Part shown: positions 11,297 to 21,602 of the stretch, in pieces
Position numbering within the stretch: the stretch's first letter is position 1
How the letters are laid out: the number at the start of each line of letters is the position of its first letter
Source: Actinomadura sp. NBRC 104412
Lineage (GTDB): Bacteria; Actinomycetota; Actinomycetes; Streptosporangiales; Streptosporangiaceae
Length of the DNA stretch: 64,000 bases
Reading direction: 5' to 3'
NCBI RefSeq assembly: GCF_030269515.1
Contig: NZ_BSTM01000006.1
Coordinates: 124,001 to 188,000 of the forward strand
Notes under the pieces: model-generated
The model's input: the letters and a program-made list of their open reading frames with translations, nothing else
Databases searched by the model: none
What the model was told of the DNA's origin: nothing
Program-made: the position numbers and the translations under genes

Positions 11297-11337
11297 GCGG
11301 GCCCTACCAGGTCAGGCGCGGGCCCTACCAGGTCAGG
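11297..11337. repeat. Two tandem copies of a 20-base repeat at the end of idi
   Basis: GCGGGCCCTACCAGGTCAGG occurs at 11297-11316 and again at 11318-11337 with one base between. The second copy contains the last codons and stop of idi, so the end of the gene has been duplicated downstream of itself. Confidence 0.85.
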
Positions 11338-11900
11338 AAGGGGGGAAGGCCCTCGACGCCCGCATCGGGCCACTCCAGCGGGTCGCCGAGCGGCACCAGC
11401 TCGCCCATCTGCAGGCGGAACCAGGGGGACGCCTCGGGACGGGCGGCCAGCTCCTTGCACCGTTCCCACGTCCACCACTGGGCGTCCTCCACCTCGTCGG
11501 GGTCGGGGTGGACGGTGTCGGCCGCGGCGATGGCGCGGACCACCGGGCACCGCTCGTTCTCGACGGTGCCGTCGGCCGCCGTGGCCTGGTAGCGGAAGCC
11601 GGGCAGGATCGAGGTGAACTCTTGCGCCTCGACGCCCAGCTCGTCGCGCAGCCGACGGGCCACGGCGGCGCGCAGGCCCTCACCTGGACCCGGGTGGCCG
11701 CAGCAGCTTCCGGTCCACACACCGGGGAACGTCCGTTTACCGAGCGCGCGACGGGTGATCAGAACCTTACCGGAGGTGTTCAGCAGGAAACACGAGAAGG
11801 CGAGGTGATAGGGGGTGGTGCGGTGGTGGCTCGGCACCTTGGGTGCCGAACCGATGGCCTCGTCGGCCTCATTGAGCAGCACGATCTCTTCGACACCCAT
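11325..11900 (-). CDS. idi: Isopentenyl-diphosphate delta-isomerase, type I
   Basis: Interconverts isopentenyl and dimethylallyl diphosphate, the two C5 isoprenoid units. The 191-residue Nudix-fold protein has the type I signatures: [28 protein letters not shown] with the active-site Cys at about 67, the Nudix helix ([17 protein letters not shown]) and ENERCP with the second catalytic acid at about 115. It is transcribed away from dxs, so the first committed enzyme of the MEP pathway and this isomerase share a 219-base intergenic region. Its 3' end is followed by a tandem repeat. Confidence 0.95.
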   Translation of the reverse strand: MGVEEIVLLNEADEAIGSAPKVPSHHRTTPYHLAFSCFLLNTSGKVLITRRALGKRTFPGVWTGSCCGHPGPGEGLRAAVARRLRDELGVEAQEFTSILPGFRYQATAADGTVENERCPVVRAIAAADTVHPDPDEVEDAQWWTWERCKELAARPEASPWFRLQMGELVPLGDPLEWPDAGVEGLPPFLTW

Positions 11901-12119
11901 GCCCTCTTCTTACCCCACGGCCCCGTTCCCTCGCGCGTGAGGATTTCGTGCGCGTGGCGCGAGGGAAATGAGGCCGGGCCACGCGGCGGGCAAACCGGGA
12001 CTAAACTCGGAACGGCCCGCGGACACCAGGGTCAGAGTCGCCCCTGGGGCGGACCCCCAGCCCTCGGGGGCTTCGCCCGAAGAGCGACGGCAGGGCCCCT
12101 GATGGAGGAGTTGACGCGC

Positions 12120-14030
12120 GTGTCTCTGCTGGAGTCGATCCGGAGTCCGCAGGACCTCAAGCGACTGGACGCCACCGAGCTGCCCCTGCTCGCCGAGGAG
12201 ATCCGCGAGTTCCTGGTGGACGCCGTGGCGAAGACCGGCGGGCACCTTGGACCCAACCTGGGAGTGATCGAACTCACCATCGCGCTGCACCGGGTGTTCG
12301 ACTCGCCCCGCGACAAGATCCTCTTCGATACCGGCCACCAGTGCTACGTCCACAAGCTGCTCACGGGCCGGCACGACTTCTCCCTGCTCAAGCAGCGCGG
12401 CGGGCTGTCGGGCTACCCGAGCGCCGCCGAGTCCGAGCACGACGTCATCGAGAACTCGCACGCCTCCACCGCGCTCTCGTACGCCGACGGGCTGGCCAAG
12501 GCGTTCGAGCTGCGCGGCGAGACCGACCGCGTGGTGGTCCCGGTGGTCGGGGACGGCGCGCTGACCGGCGGGATGTGCTGGGAGGCGCTGAACAACATCG
12601 CCGAGGGCCGCGACCGCCGCGTCATCATCGTGGTGAACGACAACGGCCGTTCCTACTCGCCCACCATCGGCGGGCTGGCCCGCCACCTGGCCGACCTGCG
12701 GGTCACCTCGACCTACGAGCACGCGCTCGAACTCATCAAGAAGACGGTGCCGCGCGCTCCCGTCGTCGGCAACGCCGCGTACGAGACGCTGCACGGCATC
12801 AAGAAGGGCCTGAAGGACATCCTGCAGCCGCAGGCGATGTTCGAGGACCTCGGCCTGAAGTACGTCGGGCCCATCGACGGCCATGACGAGCAGGCCGTCG
12901 AGCACGCCCTGCGCAAGGCGCACGACTTCGGCGGCCCGGTGATCGTCCACTGCATCACGCGCAAGGGCAACGGCTACGCGCCCGCGGAGAACGACGACGA
13001 GGAGCAGTTCCACTCGCCCGGCCCGTACGACCGCAAGACCGGCGTGCAGAAGCCCAAGGGCCGCATCTGGACCAACGTGTTCAGCGAGGAGATGGTGGCG
13101 CTCGGCGCCGAGCGCGACGACATCGTGGGGATCACCGCGGCGATGCTGCACCCGGTGGGGCTGGCCGCGTTCGCCGAGGCGTACCCGGACCGGATCTACG
13201 ACGTGGGCATCGCCGAGCAGCACGCGGTGACCTCCGCGGCCGGGCTGGCGCTGGGCGGCCTGCACCCGGTTGTGGCGATCTACGCCACGTTCCTCAACCG
13301 GGCCTTTGACCAGGTGCTGATGGACGTGGCGCTGCACCGGCAGGCGGTCACGTTCGTCCTGGACCGTGCCGGGGTGACCGGCGACGACGGGCCCAGCCAC
13401 AACGGCATGTGGGACCTGTCGATCCTGCAACTGGTGCCGGGCATGCGGATCGCGGTGCCGCGCGACGGCGCCCGCGTGCGCGAGCTGCTGCGCGAGGCGG
13501 TGGCGGTCGAGGACGGCCCCACCGCGCTGCGCTTCCCCAAGGGCCCGGTGGCGGACGACGTCGAGGCGGTCGGCGCGCTCGGCGGCATGGACGTGCTGGC
13601 CCGGCACGACGGCGCCAACGGCACCCGGGTACTGGTGGTCGCCGTGGGCGCGATGGCGACCCCCGCGGTCGAGGTGGGGGAACGGCTCGCCGCGCAGGGG
13701 ATCGGCGCCACCGTGGTCGACCCCCGGTGGGTCAAGCCGCTCGACCCGGCGCTGGTGCAGGCCGCGGCCGGGCACAGCATGGTCGCGGTCGTCGAGGACA
13801 ACGGCAGGGTCGGCGCCGTGGGCGACGCGGTGGCCCGGCTGCTGCGCGATTCCGGCGTGGACGTGCCGGTCCGTACGTTCGGCATCCCGCAGGAGTTCCT
13901 CGACCACGCCAAGCGGGCGATGATCCTGGACGATCTGGGACTGACGCCGCAGGCGCTGGCCCGCGACATCATCGCCGCCGTGAGCCGGATCGCCTCGTCC
14001 GAGGCACGCGAGCCCGCCCCGTCCGACTGA
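12120..14030 (+). CDS. dxs: 1-deoxy-D-xylulose-5-phosphate synthase
   Basis: Thiamine diphosphate enzyme joining pyruvate and glyceraldehyde 3-phosphate, the first step of the MEP isoprenoid pathway. The 636-residue protein has [25 protein letters not shown], the ThDP-binding GDGALTGG (about 145) through VVNDN, and the transketolase pyrimidine domain with IAEQHAVT (catalytic Glu about 366). I place the start at GTG 12120: GGAGGAG lies nine bases upstream and the product then begins [12 protein letters not shown] as in relatives; an ATG at 12102 lies before that ribosome site. A TAAACT at 12002-12007 could be a promoter -10 element. Confidence 0.96.
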   Translation: MSLLESIRSPQDLKRLDATELPLLAEEIREFLVDAVAKTGGHLGPNLGVIELTIALHRVFDSPRDKILFDTGHQCYVHKLLTGRHDFSLLKQRGGLSGYPSAAESEHDVIENSHASTALSYADGLAKAFELRGETDRVVVPVVGDGALTGGMCWEALNNIAEGRDRRVIIVVNDNGRSYSPTIGGLARHLADLRVTSTYEHALELIKKTVPRAPVVGNAAYETLHGIKKGLKDILQPQAMFEDLGLKYVGPIDGHDEQAVEHALRKAHDFGGPVIVHCITRKGNGYAPAENDDEEQFHSPGPYDRKTGVQKPKGRIWTNVFSEEMVALGAERDDIVGITAAMLHPVGLAAFAEAYPDRIYDVGIAEQHAVTSAAGLALGGLHPVVAIYATFLNRAFDQVLMDVALHRQAVTFVLDRAGVTGDDGPSHNGMWDLSILQLVPGMRIAVPRDGARVRELLREAVAVEDGPTALRFPKGPVADDVEAVGALGGMDVLARHDGANGTRVLVVAVGAMATPAVEVGERLAAQGIGATVVDPRWVKPLDPALVQAAAGHSMVAVVEDNGRVGAVGDAVARLLRDSGVDVPVRTFGIPQEFLDHAKRAMILDDLGLTPQALARDIIAAVSRIASSEAREPAPSD

Positions 14031-14158
14031 CCACGCCCCAGGCCCGTCTCCGGCCCGCGGGAAAAACCGGCTCATGTCCTCGTCATGGGACGGTCGCCTC
14101 CGGTGTGCCGGAGCGCCGCCTGCCGATCGCCGCCGATTACGTTGTGCGAGCGTACCGA

Positions 14159-14205
14159 GGCTCAAGGTATCCGGGGCTCTAGGTATCCGGCCTCTATGTA
14201 TCCGG
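14159..14205. repeat. Three tandem 16-base repeats
   Basis: GGCTCAAGGTATCCGG, GGCTCTAGGTATCCGG and a third, poorer copy (CCTCTATGTATCCGG) lie head to tail just upstream of the secreted protein gene at 14222. The 16-base period is not a whole helical turn. They may be slippage products or a binding-site array. Confidence 0.85.
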
Positions 14206-14221
14206 CAGGACGGGGGAGCAC

Positions 14222-14830
14222 ATGCGTGACAACACGAACCTGGGGGTTGGCCTGCGCCGCACCATGCCGGTGGTGGTGCTGGCGGCCGTGACCGCGATGT
14301 CCTCGGCGGCGACGGCGGCACCCGAGCCCCCGCGGCAGCAGGGATCCGGGGGGCAGTCGCCGAAGACGCGGCCGGCGCAGCCGTGGACGACCGCGGTCGA
14401 CGACGAGGCGGTGGCGCACGTGCCCTGCGCGCACGGCGCGGGGGACACCGCGCTGGCCCGCGCGATCAGGGCGGGCGGCCGGATCGCGCTGGTGCCCAAC
14501 TGCACCTACGTCGTGACCAAGCGGCACGGGGAGAACTCCGCGCTGCCGCCGATCACCAGGGACACCGTCATCGAGGGCCGCGACTCCGTCATCACCTGGG
14601 GCGGCCGGGACCGGGTGCCGGCGCTGGTCGAGCTCGCCGGGCAGAACGTGCGGTTCGTCCTGCGCGGTGTGAGGCTCAAGCGCGGCCGGGCCATGACGAC
14701 CATCCGCACCAGGCCCGGCTCGTCCGGCTCGGTCGAGAACTACGGCAGCAACCAGGCGTTCGGCGACGAGGCCGCGTCCGTGCTCGCCTCGTGGCTGTCG
14801 CCGGGGCTGGAGGACGACCGGCGGAACTAG
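14222..14830 (+). CDS. Secreted protein with partial beta-helix-like sequence
   Basis: A 202-residue protein with a cleavable signal peptide (basic start, PVVVLAAVTAMSSAATA), a Gln/Gly/Pro linker, then PCAHGAGDTALARAIRAGGRIALVP and CTYVVTKRH...TVIEGRDSVI, which resembles the first turns of right-handed beta-helix (pectate-lyase-like) proteins. Those families are usually at least twice as long, so this is either a short form or only a fragment of the fold. No catalytic residues can be assigned. The ATG has GGGGGAG three bases before it, unusually close. Function unknown. Confidence 0.65.
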   Translation: MRDNTNLGVGLRRTMPVVVLAAVTAMSSAATAAPEPPRQQGSGGQSPKTRPAQPWTTAVDDEAVAHVPCAHGAGDTALARAIRAGGRIALVPNCTYVVTKRHGENSALPPITRDTVIEGRDSVITWGGRDRVPALVELAGQNVRFVLRGVRLKRGRAMTTIRTRPGSSGSVENYGSNQAFGDEAASVLASWLSPGLEDDRRN

Positions 14831-14839
14831 CGGACGCGG

Positions 14840-15205
14840 TCACACGCCCTCCGCCGAGCCGAGCTGCCAGTAGTGGGTGATGGTCGCCGTGGCGGTGCCG
14901 AGGTCGCGGCCGGAGTAGGTCCACCGGCCGCGCAACCGCCATGGGCGGCCCGCGCCGTCCTGGACGAACACCTGCAAGGGGAACGACGCGTCGTGCGCGC
15001 GGATGACACCGGTGGTGTCGACGGTGGCGCGTAGCTCTGGCTTTCCCTCGCACCGCACGCCCATGACGCGCGTGCCGGGATCCTGGCGCAGCAACCCCTG
15101 CGTCAGGTCGTAGACGAGTACGGACACGTAGTCGGGGCCGAGCCACCGCAGATCGGGCAGCCGCTCCGGAGGGGGGAATCCGTACAGCTCTGGACCGCCG
15201 GTCAC
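14840..15205 (-). CDS. Hypothetical protein, 121 residues
   Basis: I do not recognise this protein. It has normal G/C third-position bias, no signal peptide and no membrane segment, and reads as a small globular beta-rich domain (YVSVLVYDL, TRVMGVRCEG, LRATVDTTGVI, WRLRGRWTYSG, ATATITHYWQLG). It is convergent with the secreted protein gene (9-base gap). The GTG at 15205 has no clear ribosome site. Competing frames here have poor codon use, which supports this one. Confidence 0.6.
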   Translation of the reverse strand: MTGGPELYGFPPPERLPDLRWLGPDYVSVLVYDLTQGLLRQDPGTRVMGVRCEGKPELRATVDTTGVIRAHDASFPLQVFVQDGAGRPWRLRGRWTYSGRDLGTATATITHYWQLGSAEGV

Positions 15206-15319
15206 ACGCGCACCGTAGCGCTCTGTAGAGGTCTACGTCACTAGTTCAAACATGCGATCCTGCGCAGGACCATGCTCTGACCCGTGCCGGCCCGTGCCGA
15301 TCTCCCCCTCAGGGGACGG

Positions 15320-16675
<1,356 letters not shown>

Positions 16676-16700
16676 TGTGCCTCAGCCGATCGGCGGCCTT

Positions 16701-18221
16701 TCAGGCGACCGGATCTTTGGGGCCGATGACCGGGCCTTCGCCCATCTTGGCGGCGATGTCCAGATGGCTGTGCCGGCGGCCGTAGAAGAAGTAGACGACG
16801 AAGCCGATGCCCAGCCAGACCAGGAACCGTATCCACGTCTCCACCGGCAGGTTGACCATGATGAACAGGCAGCCCAGCACCGCCAGCGCCGGCACCACGG
16901 GGACGAGCGGCGTGCGGAACCCGCGGCGGAGGTCGGGACGGGTGCGGCGCAGCACCACGACGGCGACCGAGACGACCAGGAACGCGAACAGCGTGCCGAT
17001 GTTGACCAGTTCCGCCAGCGCGGCCAGCGGGATGAACCCGGCCAGCACGGCGGCGATCACGCCCATCAGGATGGTGGACCGGTACGGGGTGCCGAACCGC
17101 GGGTGGACGGCCGACAGCCATTCGGGCAGCAGCCCGTCCCGGCCCATCGCGAAGAACACCCGGCTCTGCCCGAGCAGCAGGATCAGCACCACCGTGGTGA
17201 GCCCGGCCACCGCCCCGATGCTGATCACGGTGGCGAAGCCGGGGCTGCCGACCGCCTTGAACGCGTCGGCGAGCGGGGCCGCCTCGCTCAGCCGGGTGTA
17301 GTGCCGCATGCCGACCACCACCAGCGACACCAGCGCGTACAGGACGGCGGTGATGACCAGCGAGCCGATCAGGCCGATGGGCAGGTCGCGCTGCGGGCGG
17401 CGGGCCTCCTCGGCGGCGGTGGCGACGATGTCGAAGCCGATGTAGGCGAAGAACACCACGGCGATCGCGGCGAACACGCCGAGCCAGCCGAAGCTGACCG
17501 GGGTGATGCCGAACAGCACCTGGATCAGCGGCGCGTCGCCGCCCTCGGCGTTGGGCGTGGCCTGCGACGGCGGGATGAACGGGGTGTAGTTGTCCGCCTT
17601 GACGTAGAACAGCCCGGCGACGATCACCAGCAGCACCACGAACAGCTTGACCGCGACGATCAGCGCGTTCACCCGCGAGGAGATCTTCACCCCGGCCACC
17701 AGCACCGCGGTGACGGCCAGCACCAGCAGGATCGCGGGCACGTTGAGGATTCCGCCGGCCTCGCCCGGCGGGTTGGCCCAGTCCGCCGGGATGGTCCAGC
17801 CCCAGGAGTCCAGCAGCGAGACGGCGTACCCGGACCAGCCGACCGCGACCACGGCGGCGGCCAGCGCCAGCTCCAGGATCAGGTCCCAGCCGATGATCCA
17901 CGCCGGCAGCTCGCCGAGGGTGGCGTAGGAGTAGGTGTAGGCCGAGCCCGCCACCGGGACGGTCGAGGAGAACTCGGCGTAGCACAGCGCGGCCAGCCCG
18001 CACACGATGGCGGCGAGGATGAACGACAGCGCGACCGCCGGTCCGGCCTTGTCCTTGGCGACCTGGCCGGTCAGGACGAAGATCCCGGTGCCGATGATCA
18101 CCCCGATGCCGAACACGGTCAGGTCCGCGGCCGACAGGTCCCGGCGCAGCCGGTGCTCGGGGCTCTCGGCCTCGGTGTCGCGTATCGAGTCCTCGACGCT
18201 CTTCGTGCGGAACAGGGACAC
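16701..18221 (-). CDS. APC-family amino acid permease
   Basis: A 506-residue membrane transporter of the amino acid-polyamine-organocation superfamily, closest in pattern to cationic amino acid transporters. It has about 12-13 membrane helices, with the conserved first helix (DLTVFGIGVIIGTGIFVLTG) and the helix 6 motif (FFAYIGFDIVATAAEEARRPQRDLP). Start at GTG 18221, chosen for the GAGGAGG five bases upstream. It is separated from the two-component genes by a large hairpin. Substrate not determinable by reading alone; it ends about 25 bases before fprA begins on the same strand. Confidence 0.9.
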   Translation of the reverse strand: MSLFRTKSVEDSIRDTEAESPEHRLRRDLSAADLTVFGIGVIIGTGIFVLTGQVAKDKAGPAVALSFILAAIVCGLAALCYAEFSSTVPVAGSAYTYSYATLGELPAWIIGWDLILELALAAAVVAVGWSGYAVSLLDSWGWTIPADWANPPGEAGGILNVPAILLVLAVTAVLVAGVKISSRVNALIVAVKLFVVLLVIVAGLFYVKADNYTPFIPPSQATPNAEGGDAPLIQVLFGITPVSFGWLGVFAAIAVVFFAYIGFDIVATAAEEARRPQRDLPIGLIGSLVITAVLYALVSLVVVGMRHYTRLSEAAPLADAFKAVGSPGFATVISIGAVAGLTTVVLILLLGQSRVFFAMGRDGLLPEWLSAVHPRFGTPYRSTILMGVIAAVLAGFIPLAALAELVNIGTLFAFLVVSVAVVVLRRTRPDLRRGFRTPLVPVVPALAVLGCLFIMVNLPVETWIRFLVWLGIGFVVYFFYGRRHSHLDIAAKMGEGPVIGPKDPVA

Positions 18222-18310
18222 GCCGTCCTCCTCGGCGGGGGTCAGGTACGGGCCTATGCTCACCGATCGCGAGCGGTCGAAACCCCCTCCGGCCGCTTTG
18301 GGAGGAAGAC

Positions 18311-18358
18311 ACGACAAGGGCGTCCCGAAGGTGACATCCGGAACGCCCGTGTTGTCGT
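18311..18358 (-). terminator. Long hairpin, probable terminator of the two-component operon
   Basis: Two arms, 18311-18327 and 18339-18358, pair over 17 bp when read on the minus strand (ACGACAA then GGGCGTTCCG, with a three-base bulge and one wobble pair). It begins 15 bases after the small ORF stop at 18373. It may instead be a leader structure of the permease gene. Confidence 0.6.
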
Positions 18359-18372
18359 GAAACGCCTGGTGG

Positions 18373-18489
18373 TCAGCCCGGTAGCGAGGCCACGCCCGGC
18401 TCCAGGAAGCGGGCGCCGTTCACCCTGAAGGCCGGGGCGGCGCTGTGCAGCCTGCCCTCGACCGTCCAGCGGGAACTCGGGAGTGACAA
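18373..18489 (-). CDS. Possible 38-residue protein downstream of sensor kinase
   Basis: A TTG-started reading frame of 38 codons, 21 bases past the kinase stop. Nearly every codon ends in G or C (only TCA, AGT and CTA differ), the composition is protein-like (SSRWTVEGRLHSAAPAF, then NGARFLEPG), and a hairpin follows directly after its stop. That arrangement suggests a third gene of the two-component operon. The ribosome site is weak and I recognise no family, so it could also be the relic of a longer gene. Confidence 0.4.
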   Translation of the reverse strand: MSLPSSRWTVEGRLHSAAPAFRVNGARFLEPGVASLPG

Positions 18490-18502
18490 GCCAAGCCTAC
18501 TC

Positions 18503-18518
18503 GTCAGTAATCACTGAC
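18503..18518. repeat. Short inverted repeat at the kinase stop codon
   Basis: GTCAGT-AATC-ACTGAC: perfect 6-bp arms with a 4-base loop covering the sensor kinase stop codon. It could be a small RNA hairpin that separates the kinase from the 38-codon frame. Confidence 0.5.
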
Positions 18519-19791
18519 TCCCGAGAGCGGCCCCCGATGTCGCGGGCACCGCCACCGCGGACGGCGCGCCGCTCGCCGCGCCGTCCGGGAACCAGATGGT
18601 GATCGCCAGGCCGCCGTCCTGGCGCGGCACCGTCTGGATCGTCCCGCCGTGCGCGTCCACCACGGCCCGCACGATCGACAGGCCGAGCCCCGCGCCCTGC
18701 GCCGAGCCCACCCGGTCGGCGCGCAGCCGCTGGAACGGCTCGAAGATCCGCTCCACCTCGTAGGACGGCACCGGCCTGCCGGTGTTCTCGACGCTGAGCA
18801 CGGCGAGCCCCGAGCGGCTGCCGGTCCGCACCCGCACCCGGCCGCCCGGCACGTTGTACTTCACCGCGTTCTCCAGCAGGTTCACCGCGCACCGCTCCAG
18901 CAGCACCGGGTCGCCCTCGACCGTGCCCGGACCCAGCTCGGACTCCACCTCGATCCCGCCCGGCGGCTCCTCCATCTGGTCGAGCGCGCTGCGCACCACG
19001 TCGGCCAGCGGGGTCGGCGTGCGGGTCGACAGCTCGCGCTCTGAACGGGCCAGCGTCAGCAGCCCCTCGATCAGCCGCTCGTGCCGGGCGGTGTTGCCCA
19101 GCAGCACGTCCGCCAGCGCCTTGGTCTCCGGCGGGTTCTTCCGGCTCGCGATCGCCACCTCCAGCACCGTGCGGTTGATCGTGAGCGGGGTGCGCAGCTC
19201 GTGCGAGGCGTTGGCGACGAACCGGCGCTGCGCGTCGAACGCCCGGCTCAGCCGGTCCAGCATCCGGTCGAAGGTGTCGGCCAGCTCCTTGATCTCGTCC
19301 TGCGGGCCGTCCAGCGCGATCCGCTCGTGCAGATTGGACTGCGACAGCCGGTGCGCCGTCGCGGTCACCCGGTGCAGCGGACGCAGCATCCGGCCCGACA
19401 CCACGTACCCGACCAGGACGGTCAGCGCGCCGAACACCAGCAGCATCAGCAGCGAGGTCTGGAGGAGCTGCGCCAGCACCTCCCGCTTCTGCTCCTCCAA
19501 CTGGCGGTTCAGCTCCTCCCTGGCCTCGACCAGCGCGGCCGCCCGGTCGCTGTCGCCCAGGATCCGCTCCAGCACCCCCGGGCGGGGCTTGATCGGCGAC
19601 AGCGTCCCCACCCGCTCGTCGATGGCGCGGGCGGTCAGCACGTAGCTGACCGTGACCAGCACCGCGATCGAGAAGAGGAACAGCGACCCGTACACCAGCG
19701 TCAGCCGCGCCCGCACGCTCAGCCGGGGCGGACGCCCACCCGCCACGGTCCTCAGCAGCATCCGTGCCGGCGCCTTCAGCAGGGCGATCAC
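18511..19791 (-). CDS. Two-component sensor histidine kinase
   Basis: A 426-residue membrane sensor. Order: basic N terminus, membrane helix (LVYGSLFLFSIAVLVTVSYVL), an extracytoplasmic region of about 65 residues rich in charged residues, second helix (LLMLLVFGALTVLVGYVVSG), HAMP linker, dimerisation/phosphoacceptor domain with ASHELRTPL, and an ATPase domain with NLLENAVKYN and GAGLGLSIV. Its ATG overlaps the stop of the response regulator (ATGA), so both are made together. The signal is unknown; nearness to the lipoprotein/HlyD/MacB exporter operon makes a cell-envelope signal plausible but unproven. Confidence 0.93.
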   Translation of the reverse strand: MIALLKAPARMLLRTVAGGRPPRLSVRARLTLVYGSLFLFSIAVLVTVSYVLTARAIDERVGTLSPIKPRPGVLERILGDSDRAAALVEAREELNRQLEEQKREVLAQLLQTSLLMLLVFGALTVLVGYVVSGRMLRPLHRVTATAHRLSQSNLHERIALDGPQDEIKELADTFDRMLDRLSRAFDAQRRFVANASHELRTPLTINRTVLEVAIASRKNPPETKALADVLLGNTARHERLIEGLLTLARSERELSTRTPTPLADVVRSALDQMEEPPGGIEVESELGPGTVEGDPVLLERCAVNLLENAVKYNVPGGRVRVRTGSRSGLAVLSVENTGRPVPSYEVERIFEPFQRLRADRVGSAQGAGLGLSIVRAVVDAHGGTIQTVPRQDGGLAITIWFPDGAASGAPSAVAVPATSGAALGSQ

Positions 19792-20450
19792 GGCGTTCCC
19801 TCCAGCCGGTACCCGGCGCCGGTGACCGTCTCGATCACCGGCGGGTCGCCCAGCTTCTTGCGCAAGGTCGCCATCGTCACCCGCACGATGTTGCTGAACG
19901 GGTCGATGTGCTCGTCCCAGGCGCGGTCCAGCAGGGTCTCCGCGCTGACCACGCCGCCGTCGGCGCGCAGCAGCTCCTCCAGGACCGTGAACTCCTTCTT
20001 GGTGAGCCGCAGCGGCCGCCCGTCCCGTTCCACCGTCCGCCGGTGCGGATCGAGCCGCACCCCGGCCCGTTCCAGGACCGGCGGGACGGCCGGCGCCGAG
20101 CGCCGTCCCAGCGCCCGCACCCGCGCGACCAGCTCGCTGAACACGAACGGCTTGGGCAGGTAGTCGTCGGCGCCCAGGGCCAGCCCGTCCACCCGCGCGG
20201 CGACGTCCCCGGCCGCGGTCAGCATCAGGATGCGGCCGGGGTGGCGCCCCGCCAGCTCACGGCAGACCTCGTCGCCGTGCACGGTGGGTAGGTCCCGGTC
20301 CAGGACCACCACGTCGTACCCGGTGTGGGAGGTCCGTTCCAGGGCGTCGTCGCCGTCGTAGACCACGTCGACGGCGATCGCCTCCTCGCGCAACCCCTCG
20401 GCGATGGTGTCCGCGAGGATCCGCTCGTCCTCGACGATCAGTACACGCAT
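19788..20450 (-). CDS. OmpR-family response regulator
   Basis: A 220-residue DNA-binding regulator. The receiver domain has the acidic pair in VEDE, phospho-Asp in VVVLDRDLP, Thr in MLTAAG and Lys in YLPKPF; the C-terminal winged helix contains LTKKEFTVLEELLRADGGVVSAE and RVTMATLRKKLG. I start at ATG 20450 (MRVLIVEDE), four codons after an alternative ATG, since CCAGGG lies just before it. Phosphorylated by the kinase encoded next. Target genes are unknown. Confidence 0.93.
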   Translation of the reverse strand: MRVLIVEDERILADTIAEGLREEAIAVDVVYDGDDALERTSHTGYDVVVLDRDLPTVHGDEVCRELAGRHPGRILMLTAAGDVAARVDGLALGADDYLPKPFVFSELVARVRALGRRSAPAVPPVLERAGVRLDPHRRTVERDGRPLRLTKKEFTVLEELLRADGGVVSAETLLDRAWDEHIDPFSNIVRVTMATLRKKLGDPPVIETVTGAGYRLEGTP

Positions 20451-20480
20451 GCCCTGGAGCATGCCCGAGACGTCGTTAAA

Positions 20481-20496
20481 CGCGGGTAAGCCCGCG
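20481..20496 (-). terminator. Small hairpin between beta-propeller gene and response regulator
   Basis: On the minus strand CGCGGG-CTTA-CCCGCG is followed by TTTAA, a compact intrinsic-terminator shape six bases after the stop of the gene at 20502. It lies only about 30 bases before the regulator start, so it could also act in that gene's leader. Confidence 0.55.
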
Positions 20497-20501
20497 CGTC
20501 C

Positions 20502-21401
20502 TCAGGGCCTGACCGAGACGATGTCGTAGGGGGTCTCCGGGGTCGGCGGCGTGGTGAACCGGGCGTTGGGCAGGTAGAGCCGCCCACCGAACCTGGCCAC
20601 GGTCGCCGGCACGTCGAAGTCCGGATCGGTGATCCGCTCCACGACCCGCGCCTTGCGGCCGTCCCTGGCGACCTTCAGGACGGCGATCACGTTGTCCCGG
20701 TTCTGGACGACGTACAGCGTGCTGCCGACCAGCAGCATCCCGTCCCCGAACTGGAGGGACTCGCCGCCCAGGTCGACCAGCCTGGCGTGGCCCGTCCTGG
20801 GGTCCACCCTGAACAGCCGCCCGGTGTTGGACTGGACGATCAGCAGCGACCTGCGGTCGGGGGTCTGCACGATCCCGTTGGCGTTGGTGCCCGCCTCCTG
20901 GACCCAGTCGCCGCTCAGCGGCACCGACGTGGCCTTCCCGTGGACGCCCAGCGGCAGCCGGTACAGCACCGGGTTCGCCGAGTCGGTCACGAACGCGCCG
21001 GACCGGGTGAGCACCAGGTCGTTGATGAACGCGGTTCCGGTGGTCAGCACGTGCCGCTTGAGGATCCTCCCGGTGCGCAGGTCGATCACCCGGGCGTCGC
21101 CGCCGGTGCCGCCCGCGACGTACAGGAGCCCGTTGCCGGTCTTCAGCCCCAGCGACGGCGTTCCGGGACCGGGGCTGAACACCTTGCCCTTCCCGGTGCG
21201 CAGGTCGGCCCGCCAGATCCGGCCGTCCACCCGCGACCCCAGGTAGGCATAGGTCTTGTGCCCGGTCGCGATTCCTTCGGGCTGGAACCCGTTGGGCAGC
21301 GGGATCCGATCGGGGAGCCTGCCACCGCTCGCGTGCGCGGCGCCGCCCACGGGGACCACGAGCCCGGCCATCAGAGCGAGAAGCATCAGTCGCGATCTCA
21401 T
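20502..21401 (-). CDS. Secreted SMP-30/gluconolactonase-like beta-propeller protein
   Basis: A 299-residue exported protein: signal peptide (MRSRLMLLALMAGLVVPVGG, ending AHAS), then six-bladed propeller-like repeats (NGFQPEGIATG, GRIWRADLRTGKGKVF, GNGLLYVAGG, FINDLVLTRSGAFVTDSANPVLYRLPL, NANGIVQTPDRRSLLIVQSNTGRLFRVD). These blades fit the SMP-30/NHL-like fold, whose members are lactonases or have no known activity. The ATG at 21401 has GGGGG upstream. It faces away from the exporter operon over a 200-base shared region. Substrate unknown. Confidence 0.75.
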   Translation of the reverse strand: MRSRLMLLALMAGLVVPVGGAAHASGGRLPDRIPLPNGFQPEGIATGHKTYAYLGSRVDGRIWRADLRTGKGKVFSPGPGTPSLGLKTGNGLLYVAGGTGGDARVIDLRTGRILKRHVLTTGTAFINDLVLTRSGAFVTDSANPVLYRLPLGVHGKATSVPLSGDWVQEAGTNANGIVQTPDRRSLLIVQSNTGRLFRVDPRTGHARLVDLGGESLQFGDGMLLVGSTLYVVQNRDNVIAVLKVARDGRKARVVERITDPDFDVPATVARFGGRLYLPNARFTTPPTPETPYDIVSVRP

Positions 21402-21602
21402 GCCCCCAAGATTGCGCGTATCGGCCCCTGCGCCCAGACCCATCGCCCCCCGCCCTCCTGGCGACAACAGGCCAGCCACAAGTCGAACCTTCAAGGGCTT
21501 TGATCCGTGCGCCCGCCCTCCGGCACCTAATGCGGGCTTAACCCCCTGATGGATGCAATGGGGGGCCGCCGGGGGTGCCGTGCTCCCGGTGGAGAGGATG
21601 AC

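Noticed and set aside
20475..21541. GTTAA/GGTAA half-site pairs near the response regulator and before the exporter operon, as possible regulator binding sites
   Set aside because: The upstream pair overlaps a perfect terminator-like hairpin, spacings differ (10 versus 11 bp), and the similarity is short, so chance is likely.
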